The position numbers and the translations under genes were made by a program. From JBBARC01 sp040400005 (GTDB lineage: Bacteria; Pseudomonadota; Alphaproteobacteria; Acetobacterales; Acetobacteraceae): a stretch of 64,000 nt of DNA. The notes beneath the pieces were generated by a model. That model saw nothing but the letters and a program-made list of their open reading frames with translations, ran no database searches and was not told the DNA's origin. Shown here one piece after another: positions 25,117-32,452 of this stretch; position 1 is the first letter of the stretch, and each line of letters begins with the position of its first letter. Location of the stretch: positions 1-64,000 of the forward strand of contig JBBARC010000008.1 of assembly GCA_040400005.1 (NCBI GenBank). The letters run 5' to 3'.

Positions 25117-25806
25117 TTAGTCCTTGCGCCCAGTTTCCACGATTGTGCGGGCGTTTTCGGCGAATTTTTTCTCGTCGCTTTCCGTGCGCACGTCCATATC
25201 CATCGGCACTTTTATGCCACGATCAGCACCCGGGCGGGCGCGGATGGTTTTTACCCAGCGTTGTAGATTGGGAAAGGGTTCGATATCCACACCCGACCAT
25301 TTATAGGTGCGCACCCAGCACCAGTTGGCGATATCGGCAATGGAGTAGTCGCCGGCCAAATACTCATGATCTACCAAATGCCGATCGAGCACGCCAAATA
25401 GCCGCGTGCTTTCACCCTGATAGCGGTCGATCACCGGTTGAATTTTCTCTGGCCAGTAGCGGAAAAACACATTTGACTGGCCCATCATGGGGCCGATGCC
25501 GCCCATTTGAAACATTAGCCATTGCAGCACGCGCGAGCGGCCGCGGGTATCGGTGGGCATCAGCTTCCCAGTTTTTTCTGCAAGGTATATCAGAATCGCG
25601 CCAGATTCGAACACGGCGAAATCATCTTCCGCACGGTCGACAATCGCCGGGATGCGGCCATTGGGGTTGATCGCCAAAAATTCTGGGGTTTTCTGGTCGC
25701 CTGTGGTTAGGTTGATGGCGTGCGTGGTGTAAGGCAATTCCAGTTCTTCCAGCGCCACCGAGGCTTTCCAGCCATTTGGCGTGGGTGATGTATATAGATC
25801 GATCAT
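25117..25806 (-). CDS. Glutathione S-transferase (Ure2p/YghU-like)
   Basis: A 229-residue GST. The thioredoxin-like N-terminal domain starts MIDLYTSPTPNGWKASVALEELELPY with NGWK as in the Nu-class/Ure2p group, then INPNGRIPAIVD (cis-Pro) and FESGAILIYLAEKTGK (glutathione-binding Glu-Ser). The helical C-terminal domain includes RYQGESTRLFGVLDRHL and YSIADIANWCWVRTYKW. Enzymes of this group reduce disulfides or peroxides with glutathione. It precedes a DUF1330 gene and a small membrane protein on the same strand, likely one operon reading from 26717. Confidence 0.92.
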   Translation of the reverse strand: MIDLYTSPTPNGWKASVALEELELPYTTHAINLTTGDQKTPEFLAINPNGRIPAIVDRAEDDFAVFESGAILIYLAEKTGKLMPTDTRGRSRVLQWLMFQMGGIGPMMGQSNVFFRYWPEKIQPVIDRYQGESTRLFGVLDRHLVDHEYLAGDYSIADIANWCWVRTYKWSGVDIEPFPNLQRWVKTIRARPGADRGIKVPMDMDVRTESDEKKFAENARTIVETGRKD

Positions 25807-25837
25807 GGCACTCTCCCAAATATTTAGCCGGCTTAGT

Positions 25838-26296
25838 TTAGCCCATCGCCTTCATCATGGCAGCGAATGCAGGAGTGTACACGGTTTCGATGTTGAGCTG
25901 CCCCAGCAGGCCGGCACTGCGATGCACCGCAATTTCGCGCCATTCGGCCGACATCGACATCGCCACCAATGCTGCCCGATTGGGGTACTGCGCCAGAGCG
26001 ATTTCTTCCCATAGCGGATCGACAAATCCCAGTGATAAGGCAGTAACGTTGCCGGCGAAAATCACCTTTCCACCATGCTTGTAAACCAACCGGCCAACCG
26101 CATTGCCATAAATGTCGTACGCTTCGCGGCCGGTAAGATCGCATGCGCGGCCATCTTCGTACACCGCGCGATCACGAAATTTCAGCAGATTGACCATAAC
26201 GATAGGGCCATCAGGCCCCACGTCACGTATCAACGCTAATTGTTCAGGCCGGGTTGGCAGAACTTCATTTTCAACGCGCACGCTGGTGTCGGTCAT
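25838..26296 (-). CDS. DUF1330-like protein
   Basis: A 152-residue protein with a dimeric alpha/beta-barrel look: PIVMVNLLKFRDRAVYEDG (about 31-49), GREAYDIYGNAVGRLVYKHGGKVIFAGNV, then FVDPLWEEIALAQYPNRAALVAM. These are the DUF1330 signatures. The function of the family is not known. The ATG at 26296 gives a normal start; upstream frame is not conserved. It lies between the GST and a small membrane protein, all on the minus strand. Confidence 0.8.
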   Translation of the reverse strand: MTDTSVRVENEVLPTRPEQLALIRDVGPDGPIVMVNLLKFRDRAVYEDGRACDLTGREAYDIYGNAVGRLVYKHGGKVIFAGNVTALSLGFVDPLWEEIALAQYPNRAALVAMSMSAEWREIAVHRSAGLLGQLNIETVYTPAFAAMMKAMG

Positions 26297-26330
26297 GATG
26301 GTTTTCCTATCGCAAGTTTGGTTTGTTAGC

Positions 26331-26717
26331 TTAGCCGCGCGGCAATGTGCGCAGGCCGGTGATGCTGAGGGCAACACCCACCGCTTCCACCAGCATCGGC
26401 CCAATTTCAGCCTGGCCGCCGCCGTCAATCGCAAAACTTAGCAGGCGCCCGGTCAGTGCCAGCCCAAGCAATATGCTAGGCACCATCAGCCACTGGGCGC
26501 GCCCCTTGATCACCGCATACAGGCTGAAAATGCCGCCAGCCGCAAAGAAGCCGGCGAAATCAGCGCGCATACTGGCGCTGCCCAGGGCACCCATCTCCAC
26601 CACGTGGGTTACCCCCAATTGGTGGCCAATCGCTAATGGATCGATCCAGAATTTTGCTGCGACCAATAGCGCTAGTGCGCCAATAAGGCCGAGTACGCCG
26701 CGTAAAACTTGTACCAT
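26331..26717 (-). CDS. Small four-helix membrane protein
   Basis: A 128-residue protein with four hydrophobic segments (VLRGVLGLIGALALLVAAKFWIDP; AGFFAAGGIFSLYAVIKG; WLMVPSILLGLALTGRLLSF; MLVEAVGVALSITGL). The FWIDP and GRLLSFAIDG spacing is reminiscent of DUF4345-type proteins, but I cannot confirm it. GAGGAG sits 7 bases before the ATG. It is the first gene of the operon with DUF1330 and GST. Confidence 0.7.
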   Translation of the reverse strand: MVQVLRGVLGLIGALALLVAAKFWIDPLAIGHQLGVTHVVEMGALGSASMRADFAGFFAAGGIFSLYAVIKGRAQWLMVPSILLGLALTGRLLSFAIDGGGQAEIGPMLVEAVGVALSITGLRTLPRG

Positions 26718-27051
26718 GATGTTTGTTCTCCTCGTTGAAAAATGTTGAGTTGCCCGGCCAAGATTTATGCGGTTTGGCAGTCGGATACCAGTGGCCGGAT
26801 ACCAGTGGCCGGCTGAAGTAGCTGGGAGGCGCGCGGGTTTGGTTTGGCGGCGTGCGCCGTGTCTGGCATTATCTGCCTCGGCCTGTGGCCTTTGCCCGGT
26901 TCATTGACGCTCGCCCCAATATTATGGCACACAAACTGCCGAAACATGCCCGCCGCCGTCAAGTGCGCCCGGCAAAAGGCAGCGCCCTCAGTGGGCATAG
27001 GGAAGGACATGGCACACATTGGGCTCTCGGTTAGTACCGCTTGTTACGTCG
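26718..27051. other. Intergenic stretch between divergent genes
   Basis: About 330 bases between the small membrane protein (minus) and the DsbA-type gene (plus). I find no RNA gene. It contains a 14-bp perfect tandem duplication (see 26782-26809) and an open frame from ATG 27009 with a GGAAGG ahead of it that runs only about 80 bases to a stop. No dyad of the regulon type described further right. Confidence 0.5.
26782..26809. repeat. 14-bp tandem duplication
   Basis: CGGATACCAGTGGC occurs twice in direct contact (26782-26795 and 26796-26809), followed by CGGC. It is outside any gene and looks like a recent slippage or duplication event. Confidence 0.85.
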
Positions 27052-28287
27052 ATGATTGTCAGCAGCGGGTTGCGCCGCATGCAGCGTGAAGTCGCGGCCC
27101 TGGGCCGGCGCATCACCGGCGGCAGGCCAACTATCCTGTATTTTCATCAGGCCGATGATCCGTATAGCGCGCTGACGGCGCAAATTTTGCCCGGCCTGGC
27201 AGCCGGCTACGATGTGGCGATTGAACCGTTTTTGGTGCCACCGCCGGGCGCCGATGCCAACCCCGATGCGCCCCGCCTGGCAGCCTATGGCCGCTTTGAT
27301 GCCAGCCGCCTGGCGAACGCCCACGGGCTTGATTTTCCGCCCCTTGCCGTGGCGCCCGATGCCGCCCGTGTAACCGCCGCCCAGTGTGCGCTGGCGGCAA
27401 GCCTTGCCGCTGGCCGTTTGGTGCAGGATGCCGCCCATATCAGCCAGGCTTTTTGGGCGCGCGGTGACCAAGGGGGCCGCGCCACGATGGACCCCGGCCC
27501 GTATCTTGCTGCCGGCGATGCGCGCCGCCGCGAGCTTGGCCATTATTCAGGTGCCACTTTTTATTTTGAAGGCGAATGGTATTGGGGCATTGATCGCTTG
27601 CCCTACCTGGAAGCGCGCCTGGCGGCATTCCGCCGCGGTGCCGCCCCAATTGTTTCCCAACTGGCCGAACCACGTTTCCCCGCCCTGCACAGCGGCGCCA
27701 CGATCGATTTTTACCCATCCCTGCGCAGCCCTTACACCTATTTGGCAGCAGCACGGGTGCGCGCCCTGGCCGAACGCCACGGCGCCAGCTTGCGCATAAA
27801 ACCGGTGCTGCCCATGGTGATGCGCGGCCTGCCGGTACCACGCGCTAAACGCATGTACATCGTGCGTGATACAAAACGCGAAGCCGAACGTTTGGGTATG
27901 CCCTTTGGCCTAGTAGCCGACCCCGTGGGCGCGCCCACCGAACGTGGATTGGCGGTGTTGTTTCCCGCCATCGCGGCTGGCAAAGGTGCGGCGTTTCTGG
28001 AAAGTTTTTTGAGCGCCGCTTGGGCCGAAGGCATTGATGCCGGCACCGATACGGGGCTGCAGCTGATCGCCGATCGCGCCGGTATTGGCGCTGATAGCGT
28101 GGCGGCGTCCCTGGCCGATGATGGCTGGCGCGCCCAGGCCGAAGCCAACCGGCTGGAACTGCTTGAACTTGGCCTGTGGGGCGTGCCGTCGTTTCGGGTT
28201 GCCGGCTTGCCAGGTTTTTGGGGCCAGGACAGGCTATGGGCGATAGAAGATGATCTGCGCCAGGTGGCGGCCAGCCAAATCGCCTAA
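27052..28287 (+). CDS. DsbA/2-hydroxychromene-2-carboxylate isomerase-like protein, two domains
   Basis: A 411-residue protein with two thioredoxin-fold domains in a row. The first starts ILYFHQADDPYSALTAQILPGLA (about 28-50); the second IDFYPSLRSPYTYLAAARVRALAERHG (about 218-244), the start typical of the DsbA-like HCCA isomerase/kappa-GST family (SPYTYLA). The end, LELGLWGVPSFRVAGLPGFWGQDRLWAIED, is the cis-Pro and C-terminal helix of that family. Neither domain has a CxxC. The usual family member has one domain of about 200 residues. The start is the ATG at 27052; a TTG at 27019 would add 11 residues. The next gene, a sulfatase, starts 39 nt later. Confidence 0.82.
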   Translation: MIVSSGLRRMQREVAALGRRITGGRPTILYFHQADDPYSALTAQILPGLAAGYDVAIEPFLVPPPGADANPDAPRLAAYGRFDASRLANAHGLDFPPLAVAPDAARVTAAQCALAASLAAGRLVQDAAHISQAFWARGDQGGRATMDPGPYLAAGDARRRELGHYSGATFYFEGEWYWGIDRLPYLEARLAAFRRGAAPIVSQLAEPRFPALHSGATIDFYPSLRSPYTYLAAARVRALAERHGASLRIKPVLPMVMRGLPVPRAKRMYIVRDTKREAERLGMPFGLVADPVGAPTERGLAVLFPAIAAGKGAAFLESFLSAAWAEGIDAGTDTGLQLIADRAGIGADSVAASLADDGWRAQAEANRLELLELGLWGVPSFRVAGLPGFWGQDRLWAIEDDLRQVAASQIA

Positions 28288-28326
28288 ACATCGGGCGCAA
28301 TACATCACTGCGGGAGACAGCGTGAC

Positions 28327-30726
28327 ATGAGTGACAACGATAAAAAATCAGGCACCAGGCTCGATCGCCGCGCCTTGCTCACCGGTGCCGCCGTGGGGGC
28401 GGCAGGGGCTGCCGCCGTTGCCACCGGTGCTAACAAAGTGCACGACATGCAGCGTAAGCTGGCAACCCCTGCCGCTTTGCCACCGGGTTCCGCCCCTGAA
28501 ATTGGCGTGTCGTTTGCGGATTCGCATCCCGTTTACGAACCCGCCAAGGCGCCGCCGGCCGGGGCCCCGAACATTATTTCCATTATCCTCGATGATGTCG
28601 GCTTTGCCGATCTTGGCTGCTACGGTAGCGAAATCAACACACCTAACATCGATGCCCTGGCCGGTGGCGGGCTGCGCTACAGTAATTTCCGCACAACCGC
28701 GATGTGCTCGCCGACGCGTGCGTCGTTTCTGACCGGGCTGAACCACCATTCCGCTGGTATGGGCTGGCTTGCCGATTTGGATAGTGGCTACCCCGGTTAT
28801 CGCGGCGACCTGACCCACGAAGCCGCAACAATCGCGGAAGTGTTGCGCGATAGTGGCTGGTCTACGTTGCACATTGGCAAGTGGCATGTGAACAATGTGG
28901 ATACCACCGGCCCCACCGGGCCGTACGTGAACTGGCCAACCAGCCGTGGTTTTGAGCGCGCCTATTGGTTTCAGGGCCATTCCACCGATAATTTTCGCCC
29001 TGGCGAATTATATGATGGCATCGCACCAGTAGAAGCACCCGATCGGCCGGGGTATTTTGCCCCCGATGATCTCACCGATCGTGCCATTTCTTACATCAAC
29101 ACCCAAAAAGCGGCAGCACCTAACAAACCGTTTTACCTTAATATCGCCTACCCCACGGCGCACTCGCCAATTCAAGCGATCGCCGAAGACCGCGATGCTT
29201 ACAAAGGCAAATACAATGCCGGCTGGGATGTGATCAGGGCTGCCCGCCTGCAACGGCAGTTAGATATGGGCATTGTGCCGAAAAACACCAAGCTGCCGCC
29301 AATTTCGTTCGGCGCCAAACCTTGGGATGAACTCAGCGATGATGAAAAACATTGGTATCCGCGTTACATGGAAGTGTATGCCGGTGCCATTACACGGTGC
29401 GATCGTAACATCGGCCGGCTGATGGCAGCCCTTGAAAAACTCGGCGTGCGCGATAACACGCTGGTTATTCTGTTTTCGGATAATGGCGGGTCCGGCGAAG
29501 GCACATCTACCGGCACCCCCAACATCTTTGCCTCGGCCTTTGGCCGCGAAGTGCCGGTGCCAGAGGCCATGAAGTTTTACGACGTGCTGGGTGGCATTGA
29601 GACTTTCCCGCACTACCCGATGGGCTGGGCGTGCGCATCTAACACGCCATTCCGGTTGTATAAGCAGTACGTGCATTTGGGCGGTATTGCCGATCCATTT
29701 GTGGTCAACTGGCCGGCCAAAATTACCGAAAAGGGCATGGTGCGCGATCAGTTTGTGCATGTGGTGGATTTGCATCCCACTTTGCTGGATGCGGCCGGTA
29801 TTAAACGGCCCGAATTTCATGATGGCCGCCGCCAAAAAGCGTTCGAAGGCGCCAGTATTTTCCCAACCTTTAATACCGCAACGGCGGCTACGCGAGACGA
29901 ACAGTATTTTGAACTCGGCGGCACGCGTGCCTATATCAAGGGTAAGTGGCGGCTGGTTGCCGATCATAGCCGTGGTGAGGCGTATGAGGATGATCACTGG
30001 GAATTATACGATATGTCGCTCGAATCTAACGAGCTGACCGATCTATCAGCCCAGCACCCCGATATTGTCACCGATCTTAAACAGCGCTGGTTTGATGCGG
30101 CGAAACGCTACAACGTTTTGCCGCTGGACGATCGCAATTTGCTGATCAAAATGGCGCAGTATCGCCAGTCTCGCGGTGTGCGCCCGCTATGGGAATTTCG
30201 CCCACCGGTGGAACGCATCTCGCACGATACCGCCCCCGCGGTGGGCGGGTTCGACCATTCCATCGAAATTGAACTCACCCGCCCGGAAGGCGGCGGCGAT
30301 GGCGTGCTGGTGGCATCGGGATCGCGCTACGCCGGCTTTGTGATCTATATCGATAAAGGCCGGTTGATTTACGAAACCAGCCTAACCCCATGGAGCGAAC
30401 GCATCATGGCGCAGGAAGAATTGCCGTTCGGCAAAATGACCCTGCGTTACGTGCAAACCATGACATCGCGGCCGTTCGATGGTAGTGGTGCGATTTACCT
30501 AGGCGATCGCAAACTTGCCGAACATATTTTTGATCGCTGCAATTTCGCGACCTCGTATGATGGGTTTTCGATCGGCGCCGATGAAGGCAACCAGGTGTCA
30601 ACCGCCTATCAAGGGATAAACCGGTTTCAGGGCACGATCGACTTGGTGCGGGTAAAAATCGATGCCCGGCCAACGACAATTCTCGAAGAAACCCGGTTTT
30701 TAAAAGAAATCAAGATTAAGATTTAA
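28327..30726 (+). CDS. Arylsulfatase with Tat signal
   Basis: A 799-residue sulfatase. The Tat signal is RLDRRALLTGAAVGAAG (Arg 14-15). The metal site begins IISIILDDVGFADLGCYG (Asp 89-90), and the catalytic Cys is in MCSPTRASFLTGLNHH (Cys 127, to be converted to formylglycine). HIGKWHVN (about 180) and LFSDNGGSGEG (about 382) complete the active site. The last ~170 residues (from about 630) form a beta-rich extra domain, as in the long, PAS-type or Pseudomonas-like arylsulfatases. The two-Arg export means it would be folded before export, so its formylglycine would have to be formed in the cytoplasm. It may be co-transcribed with the DsbA-type gene. Confidence 0.93.
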   Translation: MSDNDKKSGTRLDRRALLTGAAVGAAGAAAVATGANKVHDMQRKLATPAALPPGSAPEIGVSFADSHPVYEPAKAPPAGAPNIISIILDDVGFADLGCYGSEINTPNIDALAGGGLRYSNFRTTAMCSPTRASFLTGLNHHSAGMGWLADLDSGYPGYRGDLTHEAATIAEVLRDSGWSTLHIGKWHVNNVDTTGPTGPYVNWPTSRGFERAYWFQGHSTDNFRPGELYDGIAPVEAPDRPGYFAPDDLTDRAISYINTQKAAAPNKPFYLNIAYPTAHSPIQAIAEDRDAYKGKYNAGWDVIRAARLQRQLDMGIVPKNTKLPPISFGAKPWDELSDDEKHWYPRYMEVYAGAITRCDRNIGRLMAALEKLGVRDNTLVILFSDNGGSGEGTSTGTPNIFASAFGREVPVPEAMKFYDVLGGIETFPHYPMGWACASNTPFRLYKQYVHLGGIADPFVVNWPAKITEKGMVRDQFVHVVDLHPTLLDAAGIKRPEFHDGRRQKAFEGASIFPTFNTATAATRDEQYFELGGTRAYIKGKWRLVADHSRGEAYEDDHWELYDMSLESNELTDLSAQHPDIVTDLKQRWFDAAKRYNVLPLDDRNLLIKMAQYRQSRGVRPLWEFRPPVERISHDTAPAVGGFDHSIEIELTRPEGGGDGVLVASGSRYAGFVIYIDKGRLIYETSLTPWSERIMAQEELPFGKMTLRYVQTMTSRPFDGSGAIYLGDRKLAEHIFDRCNFATSYDGFSIGADEGNQVSTAYQGINRFQGTIDLVRVKIDARPTTILEETRFLKEIKIKI

Positions 30727-30740
30727 CCGGCGCGCAAAGT

Positions 30741-30777
30741 TGCGGGGCACCAGATAAGTGCCCCGCATCCTTGTTTT
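30741..30777 (+). terminator. Bidirectional terminator
   Basis: TGCGGGGCAC (30741-30750) pairs with GTGCCCCGCA (30758-30767) around a 7-nt loop, followed by TCCTTGTTTT. It sits between the ends of the convergent sulfatase and crotonase genes. Confidence 0.85.
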
Positions 30778-30785
30778 ATCCGTGC

Positions 30786-31565
30786 CTAACGCCCGGTCCA
30801 CACCGCTGCACGTTTTTCGCGAAACGCGCCAAACCCCTCGCGCGCATCTTGGGTTGCGGCCATCGTTGGCAGCATCAATTCGGCGAATTCCCAGGCTTGC
30901 CGCAGCGACATATCACGCATCGCGTGGAACCCGTGCTTGCCCAGACGTATGGCCGTGGGCGATACCGCCGACACTTTGGCCACCAGCGCATCGGTGCGCG
31001 CATCAAGCTCGGCCGCCGTCACCACATGATTGACCAGGCCCAGGTTTTTCGCCTCGAGCGCACTGATCGGCTCGGCGGTCATGCACATTTCCATCAGTTT
31101 TTTGAGCGGCACAGTGCGCAATAGCATGGGCATAATCATCATCGGAAAAATGCCAACTTTGGCTTCCGGCACGCCAAACAGCGCGTGATCGGCGGCTACC
31201 GCCAGATCGCACGCTGCCAGAATCCCCAAACCGCCGGCCAGCGCATGGCCATTAACCCGGGCAATAATCGGCAACTCGCAGGTTTCCATCAGCTTGAACA
31301 GCTCGATCAGAAAATTGCGGGGGTTGGCGGCATCCACGCTAAACGGCGCGCCGTCAGCGCTGGCGCCCAGATCGCCGCCGGCACAAAAAGCTTTTTCGCC
31401 AGCCGCGGTCAGCACAATGGCGCGGTGGCTGCCGCTATGCATGGCGGTGCGCACCGCATCGGCAATGCCGGCGACAACGGCTGCGTTAAACGCATTGCGC
31501 TGATCGGGGCGGTTAATGGTGATCACCATCGTGGTGCCGCGTGTTTCGGCAAGGACAACGCTCAT
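30786..31565 (-). CDS. Enoyl-CoA hydratase/isomerase (crotonase family)
   Basis: A 259-residue crotonase. Family segments: VITINRPDQRNAFNAAVV (about 14-31), AFCAGGDLGAS (about 59-69, oxyanion loop), NGHALAGGLGILAACDLAVAADHALFGVPEAKVGIFP (about 104-140). The Glu of FGVPEA is kept. The other Glu of true hydratases (in GGGxE) is replaced (GGLGI), so isomerase, hydrolase or another crotonase reaction is possible. The ATG at 31565 is divergent from the SDR at 31660, which suggests shared control. Confidence 0.9.
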   Translation of the reverse strand: MSVVLAETRGTTMVITINRPDQRNAFNAAVVAGIADAVRTAMHSGSHRAIVLTAAGEKAFCAGGDLGASADGAPFSVDAANPRNFLIELFKLMETCELPIIARVNGHALAGGLGILAACDLAVAADHALFGVPEAKVGIFPMMIMPMLLRTVPLKKLMEMCMTAEPISALEAKNLGLVNHVVTAAELDARTDALVAKVSAVSPTAIRLGKHGFHAMRDMSLRQAWEFAELMLPTMAATQDAREGFGAFREKRAAVWTGR

Positions 31566-31659
31566 GGTGGCTTGGGCTCCTCAAAGTTTGCGCTACAGTG
31601 CGGTAACCGGCGCCCGTGCGCAATCGGTGCCCGCGACAAAACCACGAGGGAGATCGCAG

Positions 31660-32424
31660 ATGGATCATGCAGAATTTGCCGGTAAAACAGTGCTGATCAC
31701 CGGGGCTGCGGGTGGCATTGGGCGGGCGACGGCCTTGGCGTTTGCACGCCTTGGCGCGCGGCTGGTACTGGGGGACGCGAATGGTACCGGGCTGCAGGAA
31801 ACCGAAATTTTGGTGCGGGCAGCTGGTGCCGATGCCATTGCGCAGGTCGCTAACGTGGCGGTTGAGGCCGATATCGTATCTTTGGTGGCGCAGGCGGTGC
31901 AGCATTTTGGCAAGCTGGATCACGCCTTTAATAATGCCGGTGTCACCACCTATATCGAAACCTGGGATACCGAGGCCTGGACCCATATGCTGGGCATCAA
32001 CCTTAATGGCGTGATGTTCGGCCTAAAACACCAAATTGCGCAGTTTTTGGCGCAGCGCGAAGCGGGCGGCACCGGCGGCACCATTGTTAACACCGCATCG
32101 ATCGCCGGTTTAAGCGGTGCCGGCACGGCGGAATATGTTGCCAGCAAACATGCGGTGGTTGGGCTTAGCCGTGCGGCCGGCGTGCGCTATGCGCCGCTGG
32201 GTATTCGGGTTAACGCGGTTTGCCCCGGCGTGATTGAAACCGCCATGACGCAACCCTTGCTGGAAAATGATGATATCCGCCCCAGGGTATTAGCGATGTG
32301 CCCCATCGGCCGGGCCGGGCGGGCCGATGAAGTGGCCGATGCGGTGGTGTTTTTGTCGTCGTCGCGCGCCAGTTTTATTGCTGGCCACGCCCTGGCAGTT
32401 GATGGCGGCTATATGGCCCGCTAA
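31660..32424 (+). CDS. Short-chain dehydrogenase/reductase (SDR), classical
   Basis: A 254-residue SDR. TGAAGGIGRA (14-23) binds the cofactor, NNAG is at about 90-93, Ser lies in VNTASIAGLSG, and the catalytic YVASK is at about 160-164; NAVCPGVIETAM follows. The Asp after the second strand (LVLGDANG) favours NAD. ATG at 31660 follows GAGGGAG. The stop codon lies in the loop of the perfect hairpin at 32402-32441, so transcription probably ends there. Substrate unknown; divergent from a crotonase, hence perhaps beta-oxidation-like steps. Confidence 0.92.
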   Translation: MDHAEFAGKTVLITGAAGGIGRATALAFARLGARLVLGDANGTGLQETEILVRAAGADAIAQVANVAVEADIVSLVAQAVQHFGKLDHAFNNAGVTTYIETWDTEAWTHMLGINLNGVMFGLKHQIAQFLAQREAGGTGGTIVNTASIAGLSGAGTAEYVASKHAVVGLSRAAGVRYAPLGIRVNAVCPGVIETAMTQPLLENDDIRPRVLAMCPIGRAGRADEVADAVVFLSSSRASFIAGHALAVDGGYMAR

Positions 32425-32441
32425 GGCCATATAGCCGCCAT
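32402..32441. terminator. Perfect 17-bp hairpin with the SDR stop in its loop
   Basis: ATGGCGGCTATATGGCC (32402-32418) and GGCCATATAGCCGCCAT (32425-32441) are exact inverted repeats around a 6-nt loop CGCTAA that contains the TAA stop of the SDR gene. There is no T run, but the position between two convergent genes suits a two-way terminator or an mRNA 3'-end stabiliser. Confidence 0.75.
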
Positions 32442-32452
32442 TGTCTAGCCTA

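Noticed and set aside
31588..31623. TTGCGC...GCGCAA inverted repeat between the crotonase and SDR genes as another regulon site
   Set aside because: The half-site differs from TGCGTW and the gap is 24 bases, so it does not fit the 17-18 spacing; left out of the regulon.
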